Assembly (NCBI RefSeq): GCF_001483755.1
Contig: NZ_LQBK01000038.1
Coordinates: 1 to 64,000, forward strand
Origin: Kocuria rosea subsp. polaris
Lineage (GTDB): Bacteria; Actinomycetota; Actinomycetes; Actinomycetales; Micrococcaceae
Length of the DNA stretch: 64,000 bases
Direction: 5' to 3'
Made by a program: the position numbers and the translations under genes. Below the pieces are notes generated by a model, which made no database searches, was not told the origin of the DNA, and saw only the letters and a program-made list of their open reading frames with translations. Positions 8,114-16,980 of this stretch are shown in pieces. Within the stretch, counting starts at the first letter, position 1; every line of letters starts with the position of its first letter.

Positions 8114-8752
8114 CTATTTGAGGAAGTAGACCACGAGGAACAGCACGATCCAGACGACGTCCACGAAGTGCCAGTAGTAGGACACGACGATCGCGGAGGT
8201 CGCCTCGAAGTGGCCGAAGCGCTTGGCGATGAAGGCGCGGCCCATGATGAACAGGAAGGCGATGAGGCCGCCGGTCACGTGCAGCGCGTGGAAGCCCGTG
8301 GTGATGTAGAAGGCGGAGCCGTAGGAGTTGGCCGGGATGCTGATGCCGTGGGCGACCAGCTCGGCGTACTCGAAGGACTGCACCGCCACGAAGATCGCGC
8401 CCATGATGAAGGTCAGGGCGAACCACTCGATCATTCCCCACCGGCGGACGTCGAAGACGCCGCCGGCGCGGCGGGGCTGGAGCCGTTCGGCCGCGAAGAC
8501 GCCGAACTGGCAGGTCACCGAGCTCAGCACCAGGACGATGGTGTTGGCCAGGGCCAGCGGGATGTTCAGCTTGGCGGACTCCTCGGCCCAGAGCTCCGGG
8601 GCGGTGGAGCGCAGGGTGAAGTACATGGCAAAGAGGCCGGCGAAGAACATCACCTCGGAGGAGAGCCACACGATGGTGCCCACTGAGGTCAGGTTGGGCC
8701 GATTGATCGACCCGCCTACCGGCTTGGCTGGGGTATGGGTTGCAGTCGTCAC
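8114..8752 (-). CDS. ctaE: Cytochrome c oxidase subunit III CtaE
   Basis: A 212-residue heme-copper oxidase subunit III. Five hydrophobic helices are visible. Family hallmarks include [37 protein letters not shown] (with the conserved His pair) and the C-terminal [21 protein letters not shown]. The GTG at 8752 yields the usual [11 protein letters not shown] start. An overlapping out-of-phase ATG at 8760 opens only a three-codon frame whose TGA overlaps this GTG. The gene heads the ctaE-qcrCAB unit and is divergent from trpD. Confidence 0.95.
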   Translation of the reverse strand: MTTATHTPAKPVGGSINRPNLTSVGTIVWLSSEVMFFAGLFAMYFTLRSTAPELWAEESAKLNIPLALANTIVLVLSSVTCQFGVFAAERLQPRRAGGVFDVRRWGMIEWFALTFIMGAIFVAVQSFEYAELVAHGISIPANSYGSAFYITTGFHALHVTGGLIAFLFIMGRAFIAKRFGHFEATSAIVVSYYWHFVDVVWIVLFLVVYFLK

Positions 8753-8989
8753 AGAGACATTATGTCGCCAAAACTGCCGGTGGACCAACCAGGAGGGGGT
8801 CGGGCGGTTCGCGTGTCCGGCGCCCGCCGCCGTCCGTGACCAGGTCGTGCGGCATCCGTGCGCCTCCGGGGCCCGCGCGGCCGCGGTTGTGCGCGCCGCC
8901 GCGGCGGTGCTGTGATCCCTGTCACATGGCCTCGGTGCGGGTCGCCGAGGCGGCCGAGGGGCCGTTCCGGCCGGTCCGCCGGTGGGCGA

Positions 8990-9005
8990 TACGATCAGGA
9001 GCGTG
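8990..9005 (+). promoter_or_regulatory. -10 element and leaderless start of trpD
   Basis: TACGAT (8990-8995), seven bases, then the GTG at 9003. With normal -10 to +1 spacing the transcript would begin at or next to the start codon. Confidence 0.5.
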
Positions 9006-10061
9006 AACACGACGACACCGACGACCGCACCGAACCCCGAGTGGCCGGACCTGATCACGGCGCTGATCTCCGGGACCGACCTGACCCGCGACCAGGCCTA
9101 CTGGGCCATGGACACGATCATGTCGGGCGAGGTGTCCGACGTCGTGATCGCCGGTTTCCTCGTGGCCCTGCGGGCGAAGGGGGAGACGGTCGAGGAGCTG
9201 ACCGGACTGGCCGACGCCATGGTGGGCAACGCGCGGCCGGTCGACATCCCCGGTCCGGCCCTGGACATCGTCGGGACCGGCGGCGACCGGCTCTCCAGCG
9301 TGAACATCTCGACGATGTCGGCCCTCGTGTGCGCCGGCGCCGGCGCGAAGATCGTCAAGCACGGCAACCGCGCGTCGTCCTCGAAGTCCGGCTCCGCCGA
9401 CGTCCTGGAGGCCCTCGGGGTCCGGCTCGACCTGCCGGTCGAGATGGTGGAGTCCGCGGCCCGGCACGTGGGCATCACGTTCCTCTTCGCGCAGACCTTC
9501 CACCCGTCGATGCGCTTCGCCGCCGCGGCCCGTGCGCAGCTGCGCGTGGCCACCGCCTTCAACTTCCTCGGACCCATGACGAACCCGGCGCGGGTCGAGG
9601 CGTCGGCCGTCGGCGTGGCCGATCCTGCGCTGGCGCCCCTGATCGCGGGGGTCTTCGCGGCCCGCGGCGACCGCGCCCTCGTCTTCCGGGGTGCCGACGG
9701 TCTCGACGAGCTCACCGTGACCGCCCCCTCCCAGGTGTGGGAGGTGCGCGGCGGGCAGGTCGACCGGCACGACCTCGAACCGCTCGACCTCGGCATGCCC
9801 CGGGCCACCATCGAGGACCTGCGGGGCCAGGACGCCCAGTACAACGCGGGCGTCGTCGAGCAGGTCCTGGCGGGGGAGAAGGGGCACGTGCGCAACGCCG
9901 TGCTGCTCAACTCGGCCGCCGGGCTCGTCGCCTTCGACCCCGTCGCGGAAGGGTCCTTCCAGGACCGGATGGCCACGGCGGTCCGGCGTGCCGAGGAGTC
10001 CGTGGACAGCGGCGCGGCCCGCGCCGTCCTGGACCGCTGGATCGCCCACACCGCGCGCTGA
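9003..10061 (+). CDS. trpD: Anthranilate phosphoribosyltransferase TrpD
   Basis: A 352-residue enzyme of tryptophan biosynthesis that joins anthranilate to phosphoribosyl pyrophosphate. The N-terminal helical domain ([16 protein letters not shown]) is followed by the PRPP loop [38 protein letters not shown], and the anthranilate-binding HPSMR and [11 protein letters not shown]. Length is normal. I chose GTG 9003 over an in-frame GTG at 8982 because a -10-like TACGAT lies between them and would place transcription initiation at 9003. Its placement divergent from ctaE, away from other trp genes, is common in Micrococcaceae. Confidence 0.96.
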   Translation: MNTTTPTTAPNPEWPDLITALISGTDLTRDQAYWAMDTIMSGEVSDVVIAGFLVALRAKGETVEELTGLADAMVGNARPVDIPGPALDIVGTGGDRLSSVNISTMSALVCAGAGAKIVKHGNRASSSKSGSADVLEALGVRLDLPVEMVESAARHVGITFLFAQTFHPSMRFAAAARAQLRVATAFNFLGPMTNPARVEASAVGVADPALAPLIAGVFAARGDRALVFRGADGLDELTVTAPSQVWEVRGGQVDRHDLEPLDLGMPRATIEDLRGQDAQYNAGVVEQVLAGEKGHVRNAVLLNSAAGLVAFDPVAEGSFQDRMATAVRRAEESVDSGAARAVLDRWIAHTAR

Positions 10062-10089
10062 CGCACTCCGCAGGCGGCGGGCCGACGAC

Positions 10090-10122
10090 GAAGGCCGGTG
10101 GGGTGCTCCCTCACCGGCCTTC
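10090..10122. terminator. Bidirectional hairpin between trpD and the Lrp-domain gene
   Basis: Perfect 11-bp stem (10090-10100 with 10112-10122) and 11-nt loop between convergent genes. Confidence 0.75.
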
Positions 10123-10163
10123 TGCCGTCCGTGCCCTCGTGGCCGGCACGGGTGCCGGCACGG

Positions 10164-10442
10164 TCAGTCGATGCCGAGGGAGAAGGCCGCCTCCAGGTCG
10201 TGCTTGCTGTAGGTCCGGAACGCGATGTTGGTGTTCGTCCCCACGACGCCCTCCACCTTGGAGAGGCGGTCGGCGATGACGTCGGCGAGGTCCTCGTGCC
10301 GGTGCACGCGCACCATCGCAATCAGGTCCCAGTCGCCCGTCACGGAGTACACCTCGCTGATGCCGGGGATGTCGGAGATCTGCTCGGCGACCTCGGGGAT
10401 CCGGTCGGCGGAGGTCTTGATGAGGACGATGGCGGTGAGCAT
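10164..10442 (-). CDS. Lrp/AsnC ligand-binding (RAM) domain protein
   Basis: A 92-residue protein consisting only of the alpha/beta effector domain of Lrp/AsnC regulators: VLIKTSADRIPEVAEQISDIPGISEVYSVTGDWDLIAMVRV followed by the second beta-alpha unit. The helix-turn-helix part is absent; upstream sequence does not encode one. Stand-alone RAM-domain proteins oligomerise and may sense amino acids or modulate full-length regulators. Start supported by GAAAGG upstream. The next gene upstream on the strand (DUF3054) begins 468 bases further right and may share a transcript. Confidence 0.9.
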   Translation of the reverse strand: MLTAIVLIKTSADRIPEVAEQISDIPGISEVYSVTGDWDLIAMVRVHRHEDLADVIADRLSKVEGVVGTNTNIAFRTYSKHDLEAAFSLGID

Positions 10443-10493
10443 GGAGCACCTTTCTCGGGGACGGCGCCGGCGGGGCCGGCGGAACGGGGAAGG

Positions 10494-10910
10494 TCAGCCC
10501 GAGCGGCGGGCACGGGCCCGGCGCAGCACGAGGACCAGGGTGCGGTGACCCAGCAGGAAGATGCCGAGCACCACGAGCGTGACGACGACGAAGCTCGGCG
10601 CCGTGCCCTCGCCGACGGCCAGGCGCAGGCCCATGCCCACGGCCACGGTCGTCAGCCACAGGGCGACGCCCCGGGGCCAGACGCCGAAGGGAGTGCGGTG
10701 CACCCGCCACACGAGCCAGCCGAGCAGCAGTCCGGCCAGGAACGGCCACGCCGTGCTCAGCAGGCCGGCGGCGTCCAGGGCGTGCGTCCTGCGGCCCAGC
10801 CCCGCGAAGACCAGCACGAGCAGCACGTCCGCCGTCAGCGCCCCGATCCACGGGCCGGGGACCGCGGCGCGCTGCTCGGGGAGGGCGGTGTGGGGAGCCG
10901 ACGTGTGCAT
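10494..10910 (-). CDS. DUF3054 family membrane protein
   Basis: A 138-residue protein with four predicted membrane helices (about residues 24-40, 48-67, 79-96, 104-124) and short charged loops, matching the DUF3054 pattern: WIGALTADVLLVLVFAGLGRRTHA at the start and TPFGVWPRGVALWLTTVAVGMGLR in the middle. Function unknown. It ends in a basic ARARR tail. It lies 51 bases ahead of the RAM-domain gene on the same strand. Confidence 0.85.
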   Translation of the reverse strand: MHTSAPHTALPEQRAAVPGPWIGALTADVLLVLVFAGLGRRTHALDAAGLLSTAWPFLAGLLLGWLVWRVHRTPFGVWPRGVALWLTTVAVGMGLRLAVGEGTAPSFVVVTLVVLGIFLLGHRTLVLVLRRARARRSG

Positions 10911-11724
10911 GCTCGCAGTCTAGTGCGGGCCCGGCAGGCCGCCATCCACGCCCGGTTGAGGGTCAGGTAGACCTTGAGAGTTGAAGGATGCGCGCGGACA
11001 AAGTCTCAACCTTCGACCAGTGGTCGATTGTCCCTGCCGGCCCGGGTCGCGGCGCGGCCCGTCCGGTCCGGACCCCCCGGGGAGCCCGTGTCCTTGCTCA
11101 GCGGTTCGCCGAGGGGGGCGCGCCGGAGCCGCGCTGGAGACGGATTGCCTCACCGGCGGATCGGGCGCTCGGCCGGGCGACTGTGAGACCTGCACCGGGT
11201 GGTGCGCAGCGTGGTACAGAAGGCCTCCGAAGGCGCTGGAGGGGAGCCCTCGCTCACCGCGACTTTACATAATGTCGATTATCGGCGTTATGGAGAAGGG
11301 TCGTCAGGAGGCGGCACACCACCGTCGTCGTGGTGCCGATCCGTGCCGCCGTCGTTCCTGCACCGTACTCGGACGCCGTCGTGGCCGGTGCGGCTCACCG
11401 GCGGAGCACGGCCGCGACACCGGGCCCCGCGTCGTCGGTGTCAGCCGCGGCTACGGGACCACTCGCGCCGGCGCCGTCCGCACCGAGGCGCTGTGCGGAC
11501 GAACCGCATCGGATGCGCCACCAACTGTGCCGCCTCGACGTCCGTCGTGCCGACGGACCGGTCCGGCTGCGGATCTCCCAATGTTGCGCCGTCGGACGCC
11601 GGGCTTGTGGCCACTTGTGGGGAAAAACCGCCCGTGACCGGCCCCGGGCCCCCACCGGCCGATACGCTCGCCGTGGCCGAGCTGGATTCGCGTCGGCAAA
11701 CACATGCTCGAGGGAAGGACCTCT
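10911..11724. other. Long intergenic region without a credible gene
   Basis: About 810 bases in which no open frame has a Shine-Dalgarno, recognisable motif or consistent codon bias. It contains an AT-rich palindrome at 11267-11292 that stands out from the surrounding GC-rich DNA. The last 100 bases must hold the promoter for the racemase-like lipoprotein; GGAAGGA at 11713-11719 is its ribosome binding site. Confidence 0.6.
11267..11292. repeat. AT-rich nested palindrome
   Basis: ATAAT-GTCG-ATTAT (11269-11282) is a perfect 5+4+5 inverted repeat. An outer CATAA at the left is matched by TTATG to the right. It could be a recombinase crossover site, an old transposon end or a regulator site; sequence alone does not decide. 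Confidence 0.35.
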
Positions 11725-13170
11725 GTGGGACGACAGAACTGTGAGATCGCGCCGGACGGCCGGGGGCACCGGCTGGTGACGTCCGTGCTGGCCCTGTCGG
11801 TGCTGGCCCTCGCGGGCTGCGCGCAGGACGCCGGTGCGGACGCGCCTCCCGCGGTGGCCTCCGGCTCGGTCGCACTCTCCCCCTCGCACGGCGGGCTGCA
11901 GGGCGGGAATCTGGTCCTGGCGGACACCGGTGGGGACACCGACGGGCCGGTCACCGTCCGCTTCGGCGAGGAGGAGGTCGAGTGCGAGTTCGACGACCGC
12001 TCGTCCCGCCACGCCTGTGTGGCACCGGCCCGCGGCACCCCGGGCACGGTCGAGGTCTCGTTCGCCGCCGGCGGGAGCGACGTCGGCGAGAAGACCGCCT
12101 ACACCTACACCACGCAGGGCACGCAGGACATCCCCCTCCTGACGGTGGACACCGAGACCGTGCGGCGCAACGCCGAGGCGATCCGGGCCGACTTCCCCTC
12201 GGACGTCCAGCTGGGCGCGGTGCTCAAGAACGGCGAGCCCGTGGACGTGTTCGGCAAGGTCATCGAGGATGCCGCCAAGGTCGACTACGTCTTCGTGCCC
12301 AAGCTCGACGACGCCATCGCCCTGCGCGAGGCCGGTGTCGAGGCGAAGATCGCCGTGCTCTACGTGGCGCAGGTCGAGGACATCCCACTGCTGATGCACT
12401 ACGACGTCGAGGTCGCCGCGACCGACCCCGCGTGGGTCGAAGCGGCGGAGCAGGTGCTCTCGACCACGGGCGGAGCACTGAAGGTCCACCTGTGGGTCGA
12501 CACCGGGATGGGGCGCGAGGGCGTGGTCCCCGAGGAGGCCCTCCCCCTGGCCCAGGCCATCGAGGACGCCCCGCACCTGGAGCTCGCCGGCATCGCCACG
12601 CACTTCTCCACCGTCACCGCGGAGGACGGGGCCGCCATCGAGCGCAACGACACGGCCAACACCACGGTGGCCCAGAAGAACCGCTTCGACGGCGCGGTCG
12701 CCTCCATCCGGGACGCCGGCCTCGGGAAGGACGCCCTGATCCACGCCGGGGCCAGCGACGTGCTCGACCACGAGATCGACCCGCTGTACTACGACCTGCT
12801 GCGGATCGGCGGCATGTTCTTCGCGAGCAGCCCCCCGGAGGAGCGGCTCTACTCCTGGACCACGGAGCTCGCCCAGGTCAAGACGCTCCCGGCGGGCTGG
12901 TGCATCGACTACGGGTGCACCGAGCCCACCACGGCGCCCAAGAAGGTCGGCCTCATCAACCACATCCCGTCCCGCGAGAACGAGCTGACGTACACGGTCG
13001 GGGGCAAGCAGGTCCCGGTGCTGCTCGACCACGGCACGGTGCTGACCCTGGACCTGTCCGAGGTCCCGGACGCGGCCGCCGGAGACGAGGTCGCCATCGA
13101 CTTCAGCGCGGAGGCCTTCCACATGCTCGACGCCACGGCACCGCTGCCGGTGACGACCTCCGGCGGGTGA
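11725..13170 (+). CDS. Exported alanine-racemase-fold lipoprotein with N-terminal IPT/TIG-like domain
   Basis: A 481-residue protein. Residues 1-32 form a lipoprotein signal ending LALAGC (lipid-modified Cys32). Residues ~45-120 resemble an IPT/TIG beta-sandwich. The rest follows alanine racemase: the PLP lysine is Lys168 (GAVLKNGEP), the VDTGMGREG loop carries Arg264, LLRIGG carries Arg360, and CIDYG (Tyr396) matches the catalytic tyrosine motif. The tyrosine of the KANAYGHG motif and the GYADG motif are replaced, so substrate range may differ or activity may be lost. PLP must be acquired across the membrane for a lipoprotein. I chose GTG 11725 because GGAAGGA lies six bases upstream. A cytosolic Alr is not in this window. 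Confidence 0.85.
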   Translation: MGRQNCEIAPDGRGHRLVTSVLALSVLALAGCAQDAGADAPPAVASGSVALSPSHGGLQGGNLVLADTGGDTDGPVTVRFGEEEVECEFDDRSSRHACVAPARGTPGTVEVSFAAGGSDVGEKTAYTYTTQGTQDIPLLTVDTETVRRNAEAIRADFPSDVQLGAVLKNGEPVDVFGKVIEDAAKVDYVFVPKLDDAIALREAGVEAKIAVLYVAQVEDIPLLMHYDVEVAATDPAWVEAAEQVLSTTGGALKVHLWVDTGMGREGVVPEEALPLAQAIEDAPHLELAGIATHFSTVTAEDGAAIERNDTANTTVAQKNRFDGAVASIRDAGLGKDALIHAGASDVLDHEIDPLYYDLLRIGGMFFASSPPEERLYSWTTELAQVKTLPAGWCIDYGCTEPTTAPKKVGLINHIPSRENELTYTVGGKQVPVLLDHGTVLTLDLSEVPDAAAGDEVAIDFSAEAFHMLDATAPLPVTTSGG

Positions 13171-13180
13171 TCCGCGCCGG

Positions 13181-13555
13181 TCAGGGGCGGCCGGGCACGG
13201 GCCCGGCCTCGTGGTCCAGCACGAGGTCGGCGTGGAAGCTGCTCGCCAGCTCGCGGGTGCGGGCCGCCCGGCGTGCGGAGGCGCCCGGCGGGACGGTGAG
13301 GTCCACGTAGACGACGGGCCGGCCGTGGTCGGCCTCCAGCCGGGCGCGCAGCGCCTCCGCCCGGTCGTCGCCGGGGGCGCAGCGACCCGTGCCGAGCAGG
13401 ACGAAGGCGCGCTCGAAGTCGGGCTCGGCGGGCAGACCGCGCGTCAGCACGGCGGGCAGCCGCGACTGCAGCGCGGAGAGGCCGACCACGGCGGTCGCCG
13501 TGCCCGCGAGCCAGGCGCCGGCGGCGGAGACCGCCACCGAGGTGATGAGCTTCAT
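13181..13555 (-). CDS. Uncharacterised protein with N-terminal signal or anchor
   Basis: A 124-residue protein I do not recognise. Residues 1-26 (MKLITSVAVSAAGAWLAGTATAV...) look like a signal peptide or membrane anchor. The rest is mixed alpha/beta with no cysteine pair or catalytic motif beyond a single Cys near residue 58. It is convergent with the racemase-like gene, with only 10 bases between stops. Codon bias is normal for the genome. Confidence 0.6.
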   Translation of the reverse strand: MKLITSVAVSAAGAWLAGTATAVVGLSALQSRLPAVLTRGLPAEPDFERAFVLLGTGRCAPGDDRAEALRARLEADHGRPVVYVDLTVPPGASARRAARTRELASSFHADLVLDHEAGPVPGRP

Positions 13556-13813
13556 GGTTCTCCTCCTCCCGCGGGCCCGGCGGGTGTCGGCCCGGCGCCG
13601 GGACGGCTGGACGGGCGGCGGCTGCCTGCGGCCACCGAGGACTCCGGTGGCACCACCGTAGAGATCCCAACGCCGCCGGAACAGCGCCTATTCCGGGGAC
13701 GTCCGCCGGCGCCCGGACGCCACGCCGGTCCGGCGGCGTGTCGGAGGCGTGGGGCACAATTGGAGGAGCGGCGAGGACGCCCTCGCCGAGGCGGACGAGA
13801 GGTCGGGACGATC

Positions 13814-14305
13814 ATGTGGGAGTGGCTCGTCGAGAACGCGTGGGTCATGTGGCTGATCGCCGTGATCGCCCTGGCCGCCATCGAGATGCTCACCCTGGAC
13901 TTCCTGTTCCTGATGATGTCCGCCGCCGCGCTGCTGGCCTTCGCGGTGAGCTGGGTGACGGACGACTTCGTGATTCAGGTGGTCACGTTCGCCCTGGCCT
14001 CGGTGCTGCTCATCTTCGTGGTGCGGCCGGTCGCCCTGCGCCGCGTCAACCGCTCCACGCCCGAGACCGTGTCCAACGCCGCCCGGCTGATCGGCCTGCC
14101 CTGCCAGGTGCTGGACCCGGTCACGGGTCGCAGCGGGCTGGTGCGGCTGGAGGGCGACACCTGGAGCGCCCGCTCGGTCACCGGTGAGCAGCTCCCGCCC
14201 GGCACCGACGTCTACGTCCACGACATCGAGGGCGCCACCGTCCTCGTGGCCCCGTACCCCGCTCCGGCCGCCGACGGCGGGCCGGCACCACGCCCGTCCT
14301 TCTGA
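13814..14305 (+). CDS. NfeD-like membrane protein
   Basis: A 163-residue protein with three hydrophobic segments (about residues 10-30, 33-50, 55-75) followed by a C-terminal OB-fold domain (GLPCQVLDPVTGRSGLVRLEGDTWSARS...) as in short NfeD/YbbK proteins. These partner SPFH/stomatin-type proteins in membrane microdomains, and the next gene is one. The ATG at 13814 was chosen because upstream in-frame sequence is not protein-like. A 12-bp hairpin (14313-14342) lies between the two genes. Confidence 0.88.
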   Translation: MWEWLVENAWVMWLIAVIALAAIEMLTLDFLFLMMSAAALLAFAVSWVTDDFVIQVVTFALASVLLIFVVRPVALRRVNRSTPETVSNAARLIGLPCQVLDPVTGRSGLVRLEGDTWSARSVTGEQLPPGTDVYVHDIEGATVLVAPYPAPAADGGPAPRPSF

Positions 14306-14312
14306 GCCCACC

Positions 14313-14342
14313 GACCGTCCCGGCGACGCCGCCGGGACGGTC
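14313..14342 (+). terminator. Hairpin between nfeD-like and SPFH genes
   Basis: Perfect 12-bp stem (14313-14324 with 14331-14342), 6-nt loop. It may partially terminate or stabilise the upstream message. Confidence 0.6.
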
Positions 14343-14370
14343 CCATCGAGACCCCCTGAGAGAGGCACCC

Positions 14371-15495
14371 GTGGACCTAGCCGTCATCGTCCTGCTCGCC
14401 GTCCTGGTCGTCCTGGTCGTCATCATCCTGGTGCGGTCGGTGCGGATCATCCCGCAGGCGCGGGCCGGCATCGTCGAGCGCCTCGGCAAGTACCAGAGCA
14501 CCCTGACGCCGGGGCTGCACTTCCTCATCCCGTTCGTGGACCGTCTGCTGCCCCTGATCGACCTGCGCGAGCAGGTGCAGTCCTTCCCGGCGCAGTCCGT
14601 GATCACCGAGGACAACCTCGTGGTCGGCATCGACACCGTCGTCTACTTCCAGGTCATGGACCCGCGGGCCGCGACCTACGAGATCGTCGACTACATCCAG
14701 GCCGCCGACCAGCTGACCTCGGCGACCCTGCGCAACGTCGTGGGCGGGCTGAACCTCGAGGAGGCACTGACCTCCCGCGACAAGATCAACGCCGAGCTGC
14801 GCGGGGTCCTGGACTCCACCACGGGGCGCTGGGGCATCCGCGTGTCGCGGGTGGACATCAAGGAGATCACTCCCCCGCCGTCGATCCAGGACTCGATGGA
14901 GAAGCAGATGCGCGCCGAGCGGGAGCGACGCGCGGTGATCCTCACGGCCGAGGGCGACAAGCAGTCGCGGATCCTCATGGCGGAGGGCCAGCGGCAGGCG
15001 GCCATCCTCTCCGCGGAGGGCGAGGCGAAGGCCGCGATCCTGCGCGCCGACGGCGAGGCGCAGGCCATCCGGAAGGTCTTCGACTCGATCCACCGGGCCC
15101 GCCCGACGCAGAAGCTGCTGGCCTACCAGTACATCCAGACCCTGCCGAAGGTCGCCGAGGGCAGCGCCAACAAGGTGTGGATGATCCCCGCCGAGCTCGG
15201 CGACGCCCTGCGCGGCGTGGGCGAGTTCCTCTCCCGGCCGGACGAGGACGGCCGGGGCCCCCGCGGGAGCTGGTCGGACGACAACGAGCCGGAGCCCGGA
15301 CCGGAGCCCGCGGACGAACCCCTCGTGACCCCCGACGCGGTCCGGGTGACGGAGGAGGACCTCCAGCCCAACCTCGAGCGCACCACGGTGGACCCGGACG
15401 AGTTCACCATCCCCCGTCCCTCGAGCATCGACCCGGAGGCCCCCGTGCGCCTCGACGACCCGACGCCCCCGGAGGACGGCCCGGCGTCCCGCTGA
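14371..15495 (+). CDS. SPFH/Band 7 (stomatin-like) protein
   Basis: A 374-residue protein with an N-terminal membrane anchor (residues 1-21), then the SPFH domain: VRIIPQARAGIVERLGKYQSTLTPGLHFLIPFVD, LREQVQSFPAQ, the conserved ATLRNVVG and GIRVSRVDIKEITPP. An alanine/glutamate-rich coiled coil (about 180-235) contains repeated AEGE-type units. The acidic, proline-rich C-terminus beyond residue 285 is probably disordered. Such proteins scaffold membrane domains and often control FtsH-type proteases. The GTG start is preceded by GAGAGAGG. Pairing with the NfeD-like gene is standard. Confidence 0.93.
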   Translation: MDLAVIVLLAVLVVLVVIILVRSVRIIPQARAGIVERLGKYQSTLTPGLHFLIPFVDRLLPLIDLREQVQSFPAQSVITEDNLVVGIDTVVYFQVMDPRAATYEIVDYIQAADQLTSATLRNVVGGLNLEEALTSRDKINAELRGVLDSTTGRWGIRVSRVDIKEITPPPSIQDSMEKQMRAERERRAVILTAEGDKQSRILMAEGQRQAAILSAEGEAKAAILRADGEAQAIRKVFDSIHRARPTQKLLAYQYIQTLPKVAEGSANKVWMIPAELGDALRGVGEFLSRPDEDGRGPRGSWSDDNEPEPGPEPADEPLVTPDAVRVTEEDLQPNLERTTVDPDEFTIPRPSSIDPEAPVRLDDPTPPEDGPASR

Positions 15496-15628
15496 CCCGG
15501 CGGACATCACAGGGAACATCCCCGGAGGCCCGTGCGTTGCACCCAACGGATCCCGGGTCCCGGACCCGCCGTCAGCCCGAGCGTGCGCCACTGCCGTGGC
15601 CACCGTCAGTTATGGAGGAACCACCACT

Positions 15629-15964
15629 ATGAGCGACCGCAGCCTCAGGGGAATGCGTCTGGGCTCCCAGTCCATGGAGACGGAGGCCGGTGTCGAGCCG
15701 GCCCCGCGCCAGCGCGTCGAGTACCGCACCGCGGACGGCGAGAAGGTCACCGTGACGTTCGCGGCGGAGGCCGAGATCCCGCCGGTGTGGGTGTCGAAGA
15801 CCGGCAAGGAAGCGATCATCGTCAACGGCGAGAAGCCGGAGAATCCCAACGAGAAGCACCAGCGCACGCACTGGGACATGCTCCTGGAGCGGCGCAGCGT
15901 GGACGAGCTGGAGGAGATCCTCGCCCAGCGCGTCGAGTTCTACCGGGAGAAGCACGCGCTCTGA
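15629..15964 (+). CDS. rbpA: RNA polymerase-binding protein RbpA
   Basis: A 111-residue RbpA that binds the sigma-A/RNA polymerase holoenzyme and stabilises open complexes at actinobacterial promoters. The sequence begins MSDRSLRGMRLGSQS, has the core domain (RVEYRTADGEKVTVTFAAEAEIPPVW) and ends with the sigma-interaction domain HWDMLLERRSVDELEEILAQRV. The zinc-type cysteines found in some RbpA proteins are absent. GGAGGA lies nine bases before the ATG. A perfect 19-bp hairpin follows. Confidence 0.96.
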   Translation: MSDRSLRGMRLGSQSMETEAGVEPAPRQRVEYRTADGEKVTVTFAAEAEIPPVWVSKTGKEAIIVNGEKPENPNEKHQRTHWDMLLERRSVDELEEILAQRVEFYREKHAL

Positions 15965-15979
15965 GTCCCGTGCGCCGGA

Positions 15980-16020
15980 CGTGCGGAGGGCCCCACCCGT
16001 CGGGTGGGGCCCTCCGCACG
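15980..16020. terminator. Strong hairpin between convergent rbpA and mannosyltransferase genes
   Basis: Perfect 19-bp stem (15980-15998 with 16002-16020) with a 3-nt loop, 16 bases after rbpA and 27 before the stop of the minus-strand gene. It should serve both. Confidence 0.9.
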
Positions 16021-16046
16021 TTCCCGGCGGTGCACCGGCCGGGAGA

Positions 16047-16784
16047 TCAGCGCCGGGTGAGCTTGCCCGCGAGGGTCTTCGCGCGGGCGGTCAGACCCCA
16101 CTGGGCGACGCGCACGACGGCCTCCCGGGTCACGTCCGGGCTCATCTTGGACTCCCCCTCGGCGCGCTCCACGAACGTGATGGGCACCTCGACGACGTTC
16201 AGCCCGGCCCGCTCGGTGCGCCAGCCGAGGTCGATCTGGAAGCAGTAGCCCTTGGAGTCCACGGTCTCGAGGCCGATCCGCTCGAGGGTCCCGCGGCGGA
16301 AGGCCCGGTAGCCGGCGGTGATGTCGTGGATCCGGGAGCCCAGGAGGGTGCGGGCGTAGAGGTTGCCGCCGCGGGAGAGCAGCTGTCGCTGCAGGGGCCA
16401 GTTCACGGTGCGCCCGCCGGGCACGTAGCGGGAGCCGATGGCGAGGTCCGCACCGCGCTCCACGGCGTCCAGCAGCAGCGGGAGCTGCTCGGGCTGGTGG
16501 GAGCAGTCGGCGTCCATCTCGACCAGGACGTCGTAGTCCCGGGCGAGGCCCCAGCGGAAGCCGGCGATGTACGCGGCCCCGAGGCCTTCCTTGCTGGTGC
16601 GGTGCAGGACGTGGATGTTCTCGTCCGCGGCCGCCATCTCGTCGGCCAGGCGGCCGGTCCCGTCCGGGCTGTTGTCGTCCACCACCAGCACTTGCCCGTC
16701 CGGGACGGCCTGGCGGAGCCGGTCCATCACGGTCGGCAGCGACTCGTGTTCGTTGTAGGTGGGGATGACGGTCAGTACGCGCAC
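16047..16784 (-). CDS. Polyprenol monophosphomannose synthase (GT2 family)
   Basis: A 245-residue cytosolic GT2 glycosyltransferase that transfers mannose from GDP-mannose to polyprenyl phosphate for lipomannan-type glycolipids and protein mannosylation. Motifs: [12 protein letters not shown], the nucleotide DDNSPDGTG, the metal-binding [14 protein letters not shown] and GSRYVPGG, then NLYARTLLG and [11 protein letters not shown]. It lacks the apolipoprotein acyltransferase domain fused in mycobacterial Ppm1. Position next to rbpA is conserved in Micrococcaceae. SD-like GAAAGGAACG precedes the start. Confidence 0.92.
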   Translation of the reverse strand: MRVLTVIPTYNEHESLPTVMDRLRQAVPDGQVLVVDDNSPDGTGRLADEMAAADENIHVLHRTSKEGLGAAYIAGFRWGLARDYDVLVEMDADCSHQPEQLPLLLDAVERGADLAIGSRYVPGGRTVNWPLQRQLLSRGGNLYARTLLGSRIHDITAGYRAFRRGTLERIGLETVDSKGYCFQIDLGWRTERAGLNVVEVPITFVERAEGESKMSPDVTREAVVRVAQWGLTARAKTLAGKLTRR

Positions 16785-16980
16785 CGGGTCGTTCCTTTCG
16801 AGGGCTCACCTGCGACACCACAGGGCAGGCTCCCTCGCCTTCGGACCAGTCCGGCCCTGAGGGGATGCCGGCCTGTTTTCTAAGGACGAGCGAGCCCACC
16901 CGGCAGCAGTTGCCCAGCCTATCCTGCCCCGTGCCCGCGACCAACACGCCCCGGCCGCGTCCCGGCGGGCGTCGAGGGGC

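Noticed and set aside
8752-8760. Three-codon ATG frame overlapping the ctaE start as a regulatory upstream ORF
   Set aside because: Could arise by chance; no further evidence of attenuation.
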